A DNA stretch of 64,000 bases from Phaeoceros laevis (Eukaryota; Anthocerotophyta; Anthocerotopsida; Notothyladales). The position numbers and the translations under genes were made by a program. Positions 43,334 through 54,940 of the stretch are shown here, one piece after another; the stretch's first letter is position 1; each line of letters starts with the position of its first letter. The stretch spans positions 33,204 to 97,203 of the forward strand of contig JBNGIQ010009333.1 of assembly GCA_049999765.1 (NCBI GenBank). The letters are read 5' to 3'. The notes under the pieces were generated by a model. It did not search any database and was not told where the DNA came from. It saw only the letters and a program-made list of their open reading frames with translations.

Positions 43334-46274
43334 AGCCTTGCAGCTACAGGACCCTCCCTCGAATCGATGCAACGGTGTGCGTCCCTCACCATGATGTCCC
43401 TCTTTTCAACCTTTGACATAATCTCTGTTGAAGAGTGGCAGTCTGCGCACATGCACAGGTTTTTGGTTACCAGCAAAGGTGTGCCATCGGGAGTGTTCAA
43501 GAGACCATAAACCAGAGCTAGCTTCTCAGCATGCCCACATAGTTGATCTTCCTTCTCCTTCTCAGAAAGTGGCTTCAACACCAGCTTGGTGTGTGGAACA
43601 TGGTTCCCTTCCTCCTTCAAACGTACATTTGTACTCCTTACCTTGGATGAGATGCCACCATCCCTTTCTTCTCCCACAACAAATGTACGCACCTCCTTAT
43701 TCACCTCAATGCCTGCCATTGCAGGTTTCTTGCTAGCTCCTGCCAACTTTCTTAACCTTTCGATCCTATCTATATACGCCCACCTACCTACATTTGCGTA
43801 CATATTGGCCATGAGCACATATGCAGAGGCATCTTGAGGATCCAGCTAAAGGAGACGTTCAAAACACCGTGTTCCCCGCTCTATATCCCCATGACTCTTG
43901 CAGGCACTCAGCAACGACATCAACCCAACAGCATGGGTTTTGTACCCAGCTGATAACAGCATCTTCTCTGCCTCAGCTATTTGGCCTGCCCGCCCAAGAA
44001 GATCAACCACGCAAACATAATGCTCTATAGTCGGGTTGAGGCCATGATGTTTCACCATGGCATCAAAATACTGTCGACCCTTAGTGACCAGCCCCTCATG
44101 ACTGCATGCTACAAGAGGACAAGTAAACGTGGTGTCATTGGGCTGAATACCAGACAGCATCATCTCCTCAAAACAAGCTATTGCCTTGTAGCCTGCATTA
44201 TTTGTACCATACCCACTTATAAGAGCATTCCATGTCACTGCATCCCTTGTGGCTAGACCGTCAAACACCATGCGTGCATTCTCCAACTGGACAAACTTTA
44301 CATACATGTTCACTAGGCAGTTCCCCAGTACCATGTCACCAAGGAGTCCTCTTTCCAAAATCTGCGAATGGAGCTGCCTGCCCTGTTGCAGAGCACCTGC
44401 ACTTGCAAAAGCCTTAAGAAGGCATACATACGCAGCACTGTCTGCCAGAATCAGGCCCTCGTGCTCCACCCTTGCATACAAAGTGAGCGCCTCAGAACCA
44501 AGCCCATGCTCTGCATACCCATTTATCAGGACATTCCATGTCACTGCATCCCTTGTGGCTAGACTGTCAAAAACCATGTGTGCATCTTGCAGCTGGCCAC
44601 ACTTTGCATACATGTCTACCAAGCAGTTTCCCAGTACTGTGTCACCTTCAAGTAGTCCTCTATCCAGAATCTGCGAATGCAGCTGCCTGCCCTGATGTAG
44701 CGCACCAGCACCTGTACAAGCCGTTGGGAGGCAAGCAAATGTAACACTGTTTGCTAAAATTANNNNNNNNNNAATGCAGCTGCCTGCCCTCTTGTAGTGC
44801 ACCTGCACCTGCACAAGCCTTCAGGAGGCAAGTGAATGTAACAGCACTCGCAAAAATAAGGCCCTCCTGCTCCATCCTTGAATACAAAGTGACCGCCTGT
44901 GGGCCGAGCCTGTGGGCCGAGCCCATGCTCAGCATACGCATTTATCATGGCAGTCCATGTCACCGCATCTTTCGTAGCCAGACTGTCAAACACCATCCGA
45001 GAATCTTCCAACTTCCCACACTTTGCATACATATTTACCAGGCAGTTCCCCACTACTGGGTCACCGAGGAGTCCTCTTTCCAGAATCTGCGAATGCAACT
45101 GCCTGCCATCCTGTAGAGCACCCACACTTGCACAAGCCTTTAGGAGGCATACATACGTAACACTGTCTGCTAAAAACGGGCCTTCCTCCTGCATCCTTGC
45201 ATACAAAGTGAGCGCCTGTGGGCCAAGCCCATGCTCAGCATACCCATTTATCATGGTAGTCCATATCACCGCATCCGTTGTGGCCAGACTGTCAAACACT
45301 TTTCATGCATCTTCCAATTCCCCACATTTTGCACACATGACCACCAAGCAGTTACTAACAAAAGAGTCAGGTTGAATGCCACTCTCCAACACATCAGTAT
45401 GCACCTGCTTGCCAGACACCAAATCTGTTGCACTTGCACAAGCTTGCAGACCTGCCACAAAAACGTGACCGTCCCCCTTCACAGTGGTACTACTACGCAT
45501 CTGCTGATACAGTTGTATGGCCCGCTTGGGTTCTCCGTGTCTAGCATATGCTGAGATAATGGAAGACCACATGAAGGCATCTGGTGCAGCCACCCTGGTG
45601 AACACCTGCATCGCCTCCTGTAACCGGCCTTGACATGCATACATGCACAAAATATGGTTGCACAAAAATGCATCGGACTCGAGCCCAAGTCTGACAGTGA
45701 GGTCATCAAGTCGTCGCTCCATGTCCAGATTTCTCCCAACCTCACATCTCTGGATGACTCTGTACAGGAGAGAAGTGGGCACACGAGATTGTGTCTCCGC
45801 CAAAATGGTCAAGACGTCAACTGCTCGACTCAGCTGCCCATTCTTACACAGTTTGATCACAGCCTGAGCCGCTCCGTGCTCTTCAGCATTATGTTGCACC
45901 AAGGGGTTGGATGTAGGCTGAGTAGGGCCTCCAATCCCCTTGTCCAAGACAGTCAGCTGCGCATCCACCCAACCAGGCTTGAAAAAGTTGTTAAGCCATA
46001 AAGGCTCCTTACACTCCTTCTGCCTGGAGTCATTGTTCCACAATGTCGGAACCAAGAAACACTGCCCCCACAACAACTCCTGCCGCTCTACTGCACTGCT
46101 ATTGTCCTGGATGGCTAGTACGCAACTGCAGGGCACGAATGTGCAGCTTGTGTGAATCCATTGCCTAGGAGCCAAATTCACATTGCCCCAAGTGTGGGCA
46201 TGCCGACCAGCTGCTAGAGTCCAAAACCGTTGACGCTGCATTGCGTTACTGGTGCGCAATTTCAGATGGATCAA
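43334..46274 (-). pseudogene. PLS-class PPR protein with E and DYW-like domains, several lesions
   Basis: Such proteins edit organellar transcripts: PLS repeats read the RNA and the DYW domain is the C-to-U deaminase. The N-terminus (46274) is followed by at least five PLS triplets of about 100 residues with NGYAEHGLG and GRQLHSQIL motifs, nearly identical to each other. After E motifs (IEHYVCVVDLLGRAGQIAEAE), the DYW domain keeps the deaminase HAEK and CADCH signatures. Lesions are a TGA (45305-45303), a 13-bp duplication (44898-44923), a 10-N gap (44763-44772), a TAG (43848-43846) and a one-base loss near 43379. In the alternative frame after 43379 the tail reads CSCKARH and stops, not CSC-DYW. 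No transit peptide is obvious. Confidence 0.85.
44763..44772. other. 10-N gap in the PPR pseudogene
   Basis: The gap joins two PPR triplets and may hide missing units, because flanking triplets are nearly identical. Confidence 0.95.
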
Positions 46275-46529
46275 GGATGGTGGCCTGCAAAGCCATATGT
46301 CCAGCCCGAAGGCTTGAAGCTGCAGTTTCTTTCAACAAAAAGCGACTTGTCACGTGTGAAACCGTTTCAAACTGTTTCTCATGCCGGAAGCTGTGAGCCA
46401 CCATATGAATCACATCGACCAGATGACAGAGTATCATGTCTCCAGAACTGGGAGAACAAGACCTTGGACGCCTTTGTGGTCACAGAGTCCTTTACGTTCT
46501 ATGTCATCCGCAAATGAAGCACAAAAAGA

Positions 46530-47690
46530 ATGGATGACATGATGGCTCACCCTAACTGCAGCCTTCTTCAACTCATTCACTGCTATAGATGGCTTCATCA
46601 AGATTCCACAACAGGATCTGTAGGCCCAGTATCTTGAGCTGAGGTTGAGTACTTTGATCGGGACTGGGCTTAACTACAGGGCTTATATGTCACTCTTAGA
46701 GATTGTGATTCCACCGGCAGGAATAGGGCGCATGTCACGTTGCACAGGATCAACCTCACTATCTTTCTAAGCGGCATACACCCGGTTCACCTCCACTCAA
46801 AAGAGCAAACCGGTGGTTGCGTACCAGGTTTATACACACCACCACCACGAAATACGCGGGGACACCCTCGGGTTTCTACCACACTGGACCAAGGTGGGGG
46901 TTTGGCAGGTTTGAAAAGGGTTTTTTGACCGTTTTATTTTGGGGTAATCTGGTCGGTGATCTTTTTACTTTGGGATAATCCGATCAGGGGTAAATCGTTT
47001 AACCGGTTTAAAAGGGTTTAACTGGTTTGACTCTTTAATCTGGTCAAAAGTTAAAGGGTCAAACTGGTTAAAAAGTTAAAAAAGTTAAAAACCGATTAAA
47101 CGGTTTATAATTTTCAAAACTAACTTTAAGCTAGTTTGGGAAAGTAGTGAGTTGGTAGAGCATTTGGGTTAGGGAAAGGGAGGTAGCCTGTACCACCCGC
47201 CTAGGGGCCTTCTCATAAACCTATATGTGTAATGAGTGTTGGCCTTAGCCCCCGCACGCGAGTTCGCGTTGTAGGAAGCCCCCCCTCCATACTTCACACA
47301 TTTTCACGCTTTCTAGGAAGCTGCCCTCCTCCTCCATACTTACACTTTTTTAATGAACTTTGAAGGATTTTAAAATTTTTTGAAGGGTTTAAAATTTTTT
47401 ACCCATTTGACCCGTTTATAACCTTTTCAAACCACTTAAACCAGTCAAGCATTTTAGGCTTTTCCCTGGAAGTAATCCAGTCATGGTAAACCGGTCAAAA
47501 CTGTTAATGACCCTTTTCCCGGGAGGTAAAAGGGTCAACACGTGTTATTTTGAAAAAAAAATTACATGGGTGGATAGCCCTATTAAAAAGGCAGCCCAAC
47601 CTGGGTCTAACTTTTTTCTTGGCTACTAAAAAAATCCCAAAACCTGTAAAACCCTTTTGACAAACCGGTCAAATTCCCACCTTGGAGTGG
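46530..47690. repeat. AT-rich GGTTAAAAAG-type repeats, non-coding
   Basis: Between 46960 and 47120 words such as GGTTAAAA, GGTCAAACTGG and ACCGGTTTAAAAGGG recur. Between 47360 and 47530 complementary words (TTTAACC, CCGGTCAAAACTG) appear, so the block can fold back. A TGAGTTGGTAGAGCA motif (about 47151) resembles a pol III A box, but no B box follows. No gene is seen. Confidence 0.5.
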
Positions 47691-48123
47691 GACACNNNNN
47701 NNNNNNNNNNNNNNNNNNNNNNNNNNNNNNNNNNNNNNNNNNNNNNNNNNNNNNNNNNNNNNNNNNNNNNNNNNNNNNNNNNNNNNNNNNNNNNNNNNNN
47801 NNNNNNNNNNNNNNNNNNNNNNNNNNNNNNNNNNNNNNNNNNNNNNNNNNNNNNNNNNNNNNNNNNNNNNNNNNNNNNNNNNNNNNNNNNNNNNNNNNNN
47901 NNNNNNNNNNNNNNNNNNNNNNNNNNNNNNNNNNNNNNNNNNNNNNNNNNNNNNNNNNNNNNNNNNNNNNNNNNNNNNNNNNNNNNNNNNNNNNNNNNNN
48001 NNNNNNNNNNNNNNNNNNNNNNNNNNNNNNNNNNNNNNNNNNNNNNNNNNNNNNNNNNNNNNNNNNNNNNNNNNNNNNNNNNNNNNNNNNNNNNNCGGTC
48101 AAGTGTAAACCTTGGAGTGGGAC
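47665..48123. other. 400-N gap inside a tandem repeat
   Basis: N occupies 47696-48095. CTTGGAGTGGGACAC ends the left flank (47681-47695) and recurs in the right flank (about 48111-48125), each preceded by CGGTCAA. The missing sequence is therefore likely a tandem array containing this unit. Confidence 0.8.
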
Positions 48124-48147
48124 ACAACCCTACCGACCATGCTCCAC

Positions 48148-48292
48148 TACCTTACCTAAGGAAGCTCTTTACCCTCCTACCTCAGGTAGGAGGGTGGGTG
48201 GGCTCTTAGGTAGGGTTGTGTTAGCCCTCTCGGGGTTGTCTTTACCCTCCTACCTCATGTAGGAGGGTGGGTGGGCTCTTAGGTAGGGTTGT
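48148..48292. repeat. hairpin repeat units 1 and 2
   Basis: Each unit runs from TACCTTACCTAAGGAAGCTC to GGGCTCTTAGGTAGGG. The outer arms are inverted, and the centre is a palindrome made of CCCTCCTACC, TCA and GGTAGGAGGG (unit 1 at 48171-48193). Unit 2 repeats the centre and right arm. Confidence 0.8.
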
Positions 48293-48299
48293 GTTAACC

Positions 48300-49520
48300 T
48301 TCTTTTCAACCCTTTGCCTCCCAGAGTCGACCTCTTTAGAAACAATCTCCCCCGCCTGCTCCCTCCTTGGCTCCCTCTTCCCTCCCTCCTATCTCCTTGT
48401 ATCCCCGCTTCGCCTCAGGAAGCAATTGTCTCCCACTCTTCTCTCTACCCTGTCCCTCACTCTCTTTCAATATACACAGATGGCTCTCTCCTCGACAACA
48501 AAGCAGGTGGTGCGGCTGTCTACTACTTCCAAGAGAAACTAGTGCATCAACTCTCTTTCGGCCCTGGCCACTTCGGTGGCATCTATGACGCAGAACTCCT
48601 CGCGATTGTCAAGGTTCTGCTTTCTTTACCCTCTATCCTCCTCACCCTTCCTCATGTTCTCGATAACCATCTTCTCTGACAACCAGGCTGCCATTTCCTC
48701 TCTTCTCGAAGTCTCAGCTCGCTCTGGTCAAAGGTCCTCCATGGCCGCTCTTGTTGCCGTTCAATCCCTCCTACATTCCTACCCTCACATCTCTCTGCTA
48801 CTCCACTGGATCCCGGGCCACCGCAAGATTGTTGGAAACGAAGTTGCGGATTCGCTAGCTAAAGCGGCTACCCTCCTCCCTGTGGCTGAAGCAGATCAGG
48901 TTTTGACCAAATCACGGGCATTTCAAATCATCAACTCCTCCGTGCTCTCAAGATGGCATCATACGTGGACGTCTTCTTCTAAGGCATCTGCCTTGAAACA
49001 GGTGGTAGGGAGTGGGCCATCACCGTCCGTGCTTAAGCGCCTGGCTGCTCATGAGAGATGCATCTCCTCCTTCCTCACCCAACTTCGGGCCGGCCACATG
49101 GCCATTGGGACTTACTTCTGCCGATTCAACATTCCAGGCTCACCACTTTGTCGTAAATGTGGGGCTGCGGAGGAGACTCGGACTCACATCCTCGGCAAAT
49201 GCCTCGCCACTCGCTCAGTGTGGTTGCGAATCTTCAAGGGGTCCTTCCCTTGCCTTTGTCAATTACTCAACGACCTGGCACTTCAACAACAATTGGTCTC
49301 TTATTTTCTATGCATTGGTGATTATCTTTAGACAATTCCCCTTTTTAGCTTGCTTATAATTCATTTCCTCTAAGGGTGTCATCATAGTTAAGTTAGCTTT
49401 TTAGTTGTAGCTTAGGCTTACACTCTTGGTGTTCTCTATTCTCCGGTTTGGCGTCCTAGCCTTATGGCTAGCCGCATACGCCAGGTGAACAAACAAACAA
49501 ACAAACAAACTAACTAACTA
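48300..49520 (+). pseudogene. LINE 3' end: RNase H domain, zinc knuckle and simple-repeat tail
   Basis: Coding begins in one frame (SIYTDGSLLDNKAGGAA, the first catalytic Asp; ELLAIV supplies the Glu) and shifts by one base near 48665. It continues in the other frame (FSDNQAAISSL with the second Asp, then LLLHWIPGHRKIVGNEVADSLAKAA). The C-terminal knuckle is CRKCGAAEETRTHILGKC (about 49151-49204). RNase H-bearing LINEs belong to clades such as I, R1 and Tad. After the stop (about 49331) comes an untranslated part and a tail of ACAAACAA and CTAACTAA repeats (49487-49522). It lacks RT, as in 5'-truncated insertions. Confidence 0.88.
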
Positions 49521-49537
49521 ACCCTCTCGGGGGACCC

Positions 49538-49680
49538 TATCTTACCTAAGGAAGCCCTAAAAGTAGGACAGTGGGTGGGCTCTTAGTTAAGTAGATGAGA
49601 GTTAGACTCACCTCTCTCCCCTACCTTACCTAAGGAAGCTCTGAAGGTGGGAAGGCGGGTGGGCTCTTAGGTAAGGTAGC
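49538..49680. repeat. hairpin repeat units 3 and 4
   Basis: Same family as 48148-48292. Unit 4 has perfect 14-bp arms CTACCTTACCTAAG (49621-49634) and CTTAGGTAAGGTAG (49666-49679). The word CCCTCTCGGGG, which lies between units 1 and 2, also directly follows the LINE tail. Confidence 0.8.
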
Positions 49681-49796
49681 CAAGAGTTAGTCACCTTTAG
49701 GTAGGCAGAACGCATCGGATAGGGTCCTCAGATCGAGTCGAGTACGCGGCCATTTTTGCCGCCCGGTTGGCTTACTGCCTAGATCGGTAAAGTTTC

Positions 49797-49954
49797 TTGA
49801 AGGGATTACATAATGCTCAAGGAGTAAGGCAGGAAACTTGGCGTATTTGTTCCACCTACTCTAGAAGCTCTTGAGGGGATTACATAATGCTCAAGTAAGG
49901 AGTAAGGTAGAAAACATGGCGTATTTGTTGCCACCTACTCTAGAAGCTCTTGAG
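49797..49954 (+). repeat. tandem duplication of about 75-80 bp at the gag start
   Basis: The segment from TTGAAGGGATTACATAATGC to CTACTCTAGAAGCTC is present twice in tandem with small differences. The second copy leads into the gag frame of gypsy element 2. Confidence 0.8.
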
Positions 49955-51650
49955 CCAGCAGCTTCTCATCATGAGCTAACAAGTCGGCGAGACAAATCTG
50001 GCAAGCCTTCTAGCACCGTGTGTGTTAACGTGGTCTCTACAGAGGGGGGAGAAAGAAAACGAGGATCAGATGGTACCACTCCTTCTGCTGCAAAATGTTA
50101 GAAGATATTGGAGGACGGGTTGCAAAAGCACTTGTTGGAGTTGAAACGGGAGATCGCTTCACAAAAACAGATGATAGCCAAGTTGCAGCTTGAGAGGATG
50201 CGTTAGAGAAAGCCCAGCCGTCCTTGTTTCACATGTGGGGGGCCACACTTTAAGCGCAACTGCCCTATTGAATTTGCAAAAAAGAGTGGAGTCGCTGCTC
50301 CGGTGAGTATGGCAGAATTGGTGGAGCTAGACATGACGACAGTAGATGATGTCGTATCCACTGAGGAAATGATACAAAATTTGCAAGGTTTCATCAGTGC
50401 TGATACGGAGTTCACTCCTGCGCTGGCCAGACAAGTCGCTTTAATTTCTCTTGACGATGGTGAGGATCTCAGTATGCTTGCACAGGTATTTGGTCATGAC
50501 CCTGTCGATGTGGATGAGCCTGGTGTGTCAGATACACCACAAGCGGCTGAACTCGGTGCAGACCAGCTACCTCACCAACTAGTCATCCTTAATCTGATTC
50601 GGGCTAGACGAGAAGTGGGGGTGAGCACTCAGGTCTCGGACATCTTGGCAGATAAGGCTAGAAGGGCGGCTTTACGGCAAGGCTTGGAGCATGCTCGATC
50701 ACTTAGCAACGCATAGCATCTGAACAAGGCTCGGGCAGCGTCAACTGCTTCTCCTCCTAGTGATTTTGAAGGTTCTTTCGAGTGTTTGCTGAAAGTCAAT
50801 ATTTTAAGTAAGGGCCTCGACATGGTGGTGGATATTGGGGCATCACACAGTATCATGTCTTATAGAACAATATGCAAGTTGAAGCTGAAAGGCCTGTTCT
50901 GTCCCTCTCGTAAAGCATTCATAACTGCAGGTGGTGAACTGGCATTGCCTCTCAAAATCGGATCACAAGTTGTCTCGGCCAACTATATGGTGGTGAACAA
51001 AGCTTGCTTTTCCATGTTGTTAGGGCTCGACGTCATGAAGCCCCTGGGTGCCATCATTGATCTGGGCAAAAATCTCTTTTGCTTTGATTCTCCCAACGTT
51101 GGGGGAGACGGCGGTGGGCGTATGATATCTGTCCCGTTAACGTATGAGAAGTTAAAAAAAACGTTGGAAGATATCAAAATGGCGTCTCTTGCAGTTCATC
51201 ATATACATAGGATCAAGCCTATTCCAGCTGACAAAGGACCGAAACAAGGTATGATCTCGTTCCCGGAATTGAATGCATCGGTTGAGCAGCCGGCTGCCAA
51301 GAAGCTGAGTAACAGAGAGAAAGTTAAAGCACTAATGGCATAAGGCAAGAAGAGGGTGGAATTGCAGTTCCCAAATGAGGCAGTCATGGGGGCAGACCTG
51401 TCACCGGAGTAGAGAAGTCAGGTTATTGCAGTGTTGGAGGAATGCCGGGATGCGTTCATGTCAAAAACGGAGTTGCTACCATGCACAAGTGGAATTTTGC
51501 ATTACATTGATGCAGGGGATCATGCACCCATTTATATACCTGCGTACATGTGTTCTCCTGCGGAAGAGGCAATCATATAGGCTGAAGTGGACAAGATGCT
51601 GGATAGGGGAGTGGCTAGAGAGAGTACCAGCCCTTGGGGCACAAGCTCAG
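49871..51650 (+). pseudogene. Ty3/gypsy element 2: gag end and protease, frame broken by five TAG and one TAA
   Basis: One reading frame runs from 49871 to about 51650 without an indel. It has a single zinc knuckle CFTCGGPHFKRNC (50224-50262), an acidic linker, and the protease (MVVDIGASHSIMSY near 50825, FSMLLGLDVMKPLGA). The catalytic motif is DIGA rather than DTGA or DSGA, a C-to-T type change. Stops are TAG at 50099, 50204, 50714, 51410 and 51578 and TAA at 51341. Several replace positions where Gln would fit. LTRs were not identified. Confidence 0.85.
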
Positions 51651-52850
51651 TATGGGTCACCGAGCCCAAGAACGGGGGGCTGGAGAATGTGTACGGATTG
51701 TAGGGCATTGAACAAGATCACAAAATCCGAAGTTTTTCCAATGCCGATTGTTGAGGTCCTGGAGTTGATCGATTCAGTCAAGAAGTCGATGTGGTTCTCG
51801 TTGATTGACCTGCACAGCGCATAGTGGCAGATCCCAATGCACCCTTTGTCAATTGAAAAGACGGCATTTTCTACTCGCAAAGGGCATTATGAATTCACAA
51901 GAATGGCGATGGGGTTGAAGACGGTAGGATTCACTTTTCAAAAGTATGTCAACCGGGTGCTGAAGGCAGTTGATGAATCTTGCAAGGCTTACCTTAATGA
52001 TTTGCTTAATCATGCTCACAATTTTGAGGAAGTCCTACATAGGTTGCGCATGGTCTTATAGTTGCTAATTTAGCATGGACTGCTAGCGTCCTTCTCCAAG
52101 AGGTCAGTTCCTATTGAGTGAGGTGCTATATTTGGGTTTTCTGCTCACAAAAGACGGGGTGAAAATCGACCCAGCTAAGGTGCAGGCCATTTTGCAGCTT
52201 CGTCCTCCGACAGATGTTCCATCCCGTCCAGCACGTATTGGGCTTGTTTCAACATTATACCAAGTTTCAGCCGAGATATGCAAAGATGGCTGTACCTCTG
52301 ACCAATTTAACTCAGAAGTGTAAGCAATGGGAATGGACTAGTGACTGTCAACACGCATTCGAGGAGATAAAACGAGAGCTTACCTCAGATCCTGTGTTGG
52401 TGTGCCCTGACTTTACAAAAGATTTCATTGTGCAAACCAACTAGTCATTGTTGGCCCTGGGTGCCATCTTAGCTCAATCTGTGACTGATGAGTCCACTGG
52501 CCACAGTCGGGAGGTGGTGGTGTATTTTGCAAGTAAGAAGCTGAAGGGAGCAAAGTTGCATTACTCTGCAACAGAGGGGGGGTGCCAGGTAGTCTTGTGG
52601 GCGGTAAAATTATTCAGGTCGTACCTTTTTGGGAGGACCTTTCAGTTGCAGACTGACCACTTCGCTTTGAAATGGCTCATGACATGTAGGGACCTGATGG
52701 GCAAGTTGCCACGTTGGTCACTAAAATTGCAAAGCTACAATATGGAAATAGTGCATAAGAAGGGGAGACTGCACCGTAATGTAGATGTTTATCCAGAATG
52801 GATTGCATTCCAGCTCAACACCTTACCAGCTTCGTGGCTGCAGGAGTAAC
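51650..52850 (+). pseudogene. Ty3/gypsy element 2: reverse transcriptase and RNase H
   Basis: RT starts after one extra G in a G6 run (about 51673-51678). Motifs are RMCTDCRALNKIT, FSLIDLHSA, KTAFSTRKGHYEF and the catalytic box YLNDLL (about 51991-52008). This box normally reads YxDD, so a catalytic Asp is changed to Asn. Stops are TAG at 51822, 52059, 52071 and 52442. Frame shifts occur near 52100 and 52215. RNase H follows (ALGAILAQ, VVVYFASKKLKGAKLHYSAT, TDHFALKWLM) and ends at TAA 52847-52849. Confidence 0.88.
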
Positions 52851-52889
52851 GAGTGATATACAGGAACCCGAGGACGATTGTTCTAATTC

Positions 52890-53760
52890 TTCTCTTCTGG
52901 GGAGGATGATATGACAGAGGAAGATCGGTTACGGTTTTTAGCAGAGCGTGACCTGTTTGTGAATACAGAGCTATGACGCATTGCCAATTTTCCTCCTTCG
53001 GCTTCTGCAAACACATCGTTTACAGTTACTCAAATTCAGTTCGCATGGAGTTGTTGTATGACGGATTTTTCAGAAAATGATAGCGACGAGGGTTCCGAAG
53101 ATTAGGCAGATTACGTACCTGACTATGAAAGCGAAGAGACGGATCCTGGACTTGTTCTTATGGGCGCTTTGGAAGCAGAGTACACAATTAGTATGGTTGA
53201 TTTCCAGCTGAAATAGATTTGGGAAAGCGGGGTGAGGACGTTAAGATGATGGATGGACTTTATGATCACGGAATGGCAGGCGGTGAGTCCCCATCTGCAG
53301 TTATAAGTGCTGAAAACACGTCAGAGATTGATCAGCGTGGTTTGGCACATTCTAATCTTCTAGAAGAGAAAGAAGAATTGAACGATGACGAGATATTGGA
53401 AGAATTCTTCCGAACCATTTCGGATGAAGAGCTTCATGAATTTTTGGCCACACAATTGGAGGATGACTCCACTGACTATGAATCAGCTGATGAAGATCCG
53501 CTACCGGCTAGAGTGGAGGCTTTCGACTTGCACAATATTGATCAAGCAACTAATGAGCAAGAATTGATCATCCCCATGCTGTCCAGTTTTGTTGATCTGA
53601 CGTCTGTACACAATATATCCAATTGTTGTACTCTGAGTTGTTCTACTCATATAGCAGTCAAGACTTGCATTTCGTGTAACAAAAGAGAATGTTTTGAGTG
53701 TTTGTGTCTGGGACATGGTTGGTTTGAAGCTCACTTACGTGTAAAGGCGTGAATATGCTT
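52890..53760 (+). pseudogene. acidic and Cys-rich extra domain between RNase H and integrase
   Basis: After a poorly conserved acidic stretch, a 177-codon frame (53219-53752) contains an Asp/Glu-rich region (LNDDEILEEFFRTISDEEL, DDSTDYESADEDP). A Cys/His cluster near residues 135-170 reads CISCNKRECFECLCLGH. Standard gypsy pol passes straight from RNase H to the integrase zinc finger. The spacing CX2CX4CX2CX3H suggests a metal-binding module, but I cannot match a known family. Upstream TAG codons at 53104 and 53215 show the stretch was once longer. Confidence 0.55.
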
Positions 53761-53764
53761 GGTG

Positions 53765-54650
53765 TGTAACGATACCTCGTTTGAATTTTGCAGATGTTTT
53801 CGAGGATGCTGTAGTGTTGTTGTTTCTCCAAACGGGACAATATCTGTTAGGAGTCTCTGTCAAAGGCAAGGAACGTATTAAAAAATTGCAAAAAGTATTC
53901 CCGGTCATCCGAGTCTGCTGTGCTTATGAAAATGGGAAGCAAGAAGTATGGGACATGAATCATACTTGCACATGGAGAGAGGGAGGCTATTATCCGCGAT
54001 CTGCACACACAAGGGCATATGGGAGTTCATAAAATCCAAGTTGTTGTGGTGGAGAGTTATTTTTGGCATGAGATTCAAGCAAACATCAGAAGAATAGTTC
54101 GTACCTGTCCTTGTGCTGCAGGTAAGTAGAAGATCAATATTGTTACACCATTGAAGCCTACACCTATGTGGGTTGAGCCGTTCGATTTGGTGGCGATTGA
54201 CCTAGTCACATTGACGAAATCTTACATGTGATGGAAACAAATATATCATTATGGCACATGATTATTTGTCCAAGTGGCCAGAAGCCAAGCCAGTTCCGAA
54301 CAAGACTGCCAAGGCTGTAGCGGACTTCATCAACGAATACATCATCGCCCGTTTTGGTTGCCCATTGGAGATGGTTTCTGATCGAGGTCGCGAGTTTCTG
54401 GGTGAATGCAACAAATTTTTAACACGGGGCACCATTGTCCACAGGACAATCTCTGCATACAGAGCTCATGCAAATAGAATGATCGAAGGTTTTAACAAAA
54501 ATATGGTGCACTCACTGGTTGCTAGTATGGACGGTCATGATATTGAAGCTGGCAGCAGGGTCTCCTCGATTTCCTTACAGGTTACCGGGCTTGGTTCCCA
54601 CCGGATGCTTGATATACCAAGCATCCGGACTCCCCAATCACCCTCTTAGT
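53765..54650 (+). pseudogene. Ty3/gypsy element 2: integrase
   Basis: The zinc-binding N-terminal part is readable near 53980-54125 (LHTQGHMGVHKI, VESYFWHEIQANIRRIVRTC), with the last pair altered to CPC. A TAG (54127-54129) follows. The catalytic core has Asp in VAIDLVT (about 54195), Asp in MVSDRGREF (about 54375) and Glu in RMIEGFNKNMVHSL (about 54480), so the DDE set is present across two frames. The C-terminal part degenerates after 54560. No 3' LTR was recognised. Confidence 0.82.
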
Positions 54651-54940
54651 TAGGAAAATTGTGGAGTCCAAGCTCATGCCTGGCAATGAAGGCAAGTCTA
54701 GGTAGCAATTTTAGAGGTGCCTCTAGACCTTTGATAGTATACCCTTGAGTAAGGTAATGGCCTTCACTTGAAGGTTCGACTACTCTCTCATCTTGTATAC
54801 CGGCTTTTAAGGTAGGGCTACAAAGAGTGTGAATCGGTAAAAAAGAGGAAAATAGCTAGTTTTGTAATCATAAAAAAAACCCTAAAATACTATAAATAGT
54901 AATTAACTAGTAACTAAAAATTATTTTTTTTCCACATTTA

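Noticed and set aside
44763-44772. 10-N gap as an overlap join like the one at 14727
   Set aside because: The flanks are similar PPR triplets but not identical over a defined overlap, so a simple duplicated contig end is not shown.
47140-47200. Another tRNA-derived SINE
   Set aside because: Only an A-box-like word is present and no B box lies at the right distance.
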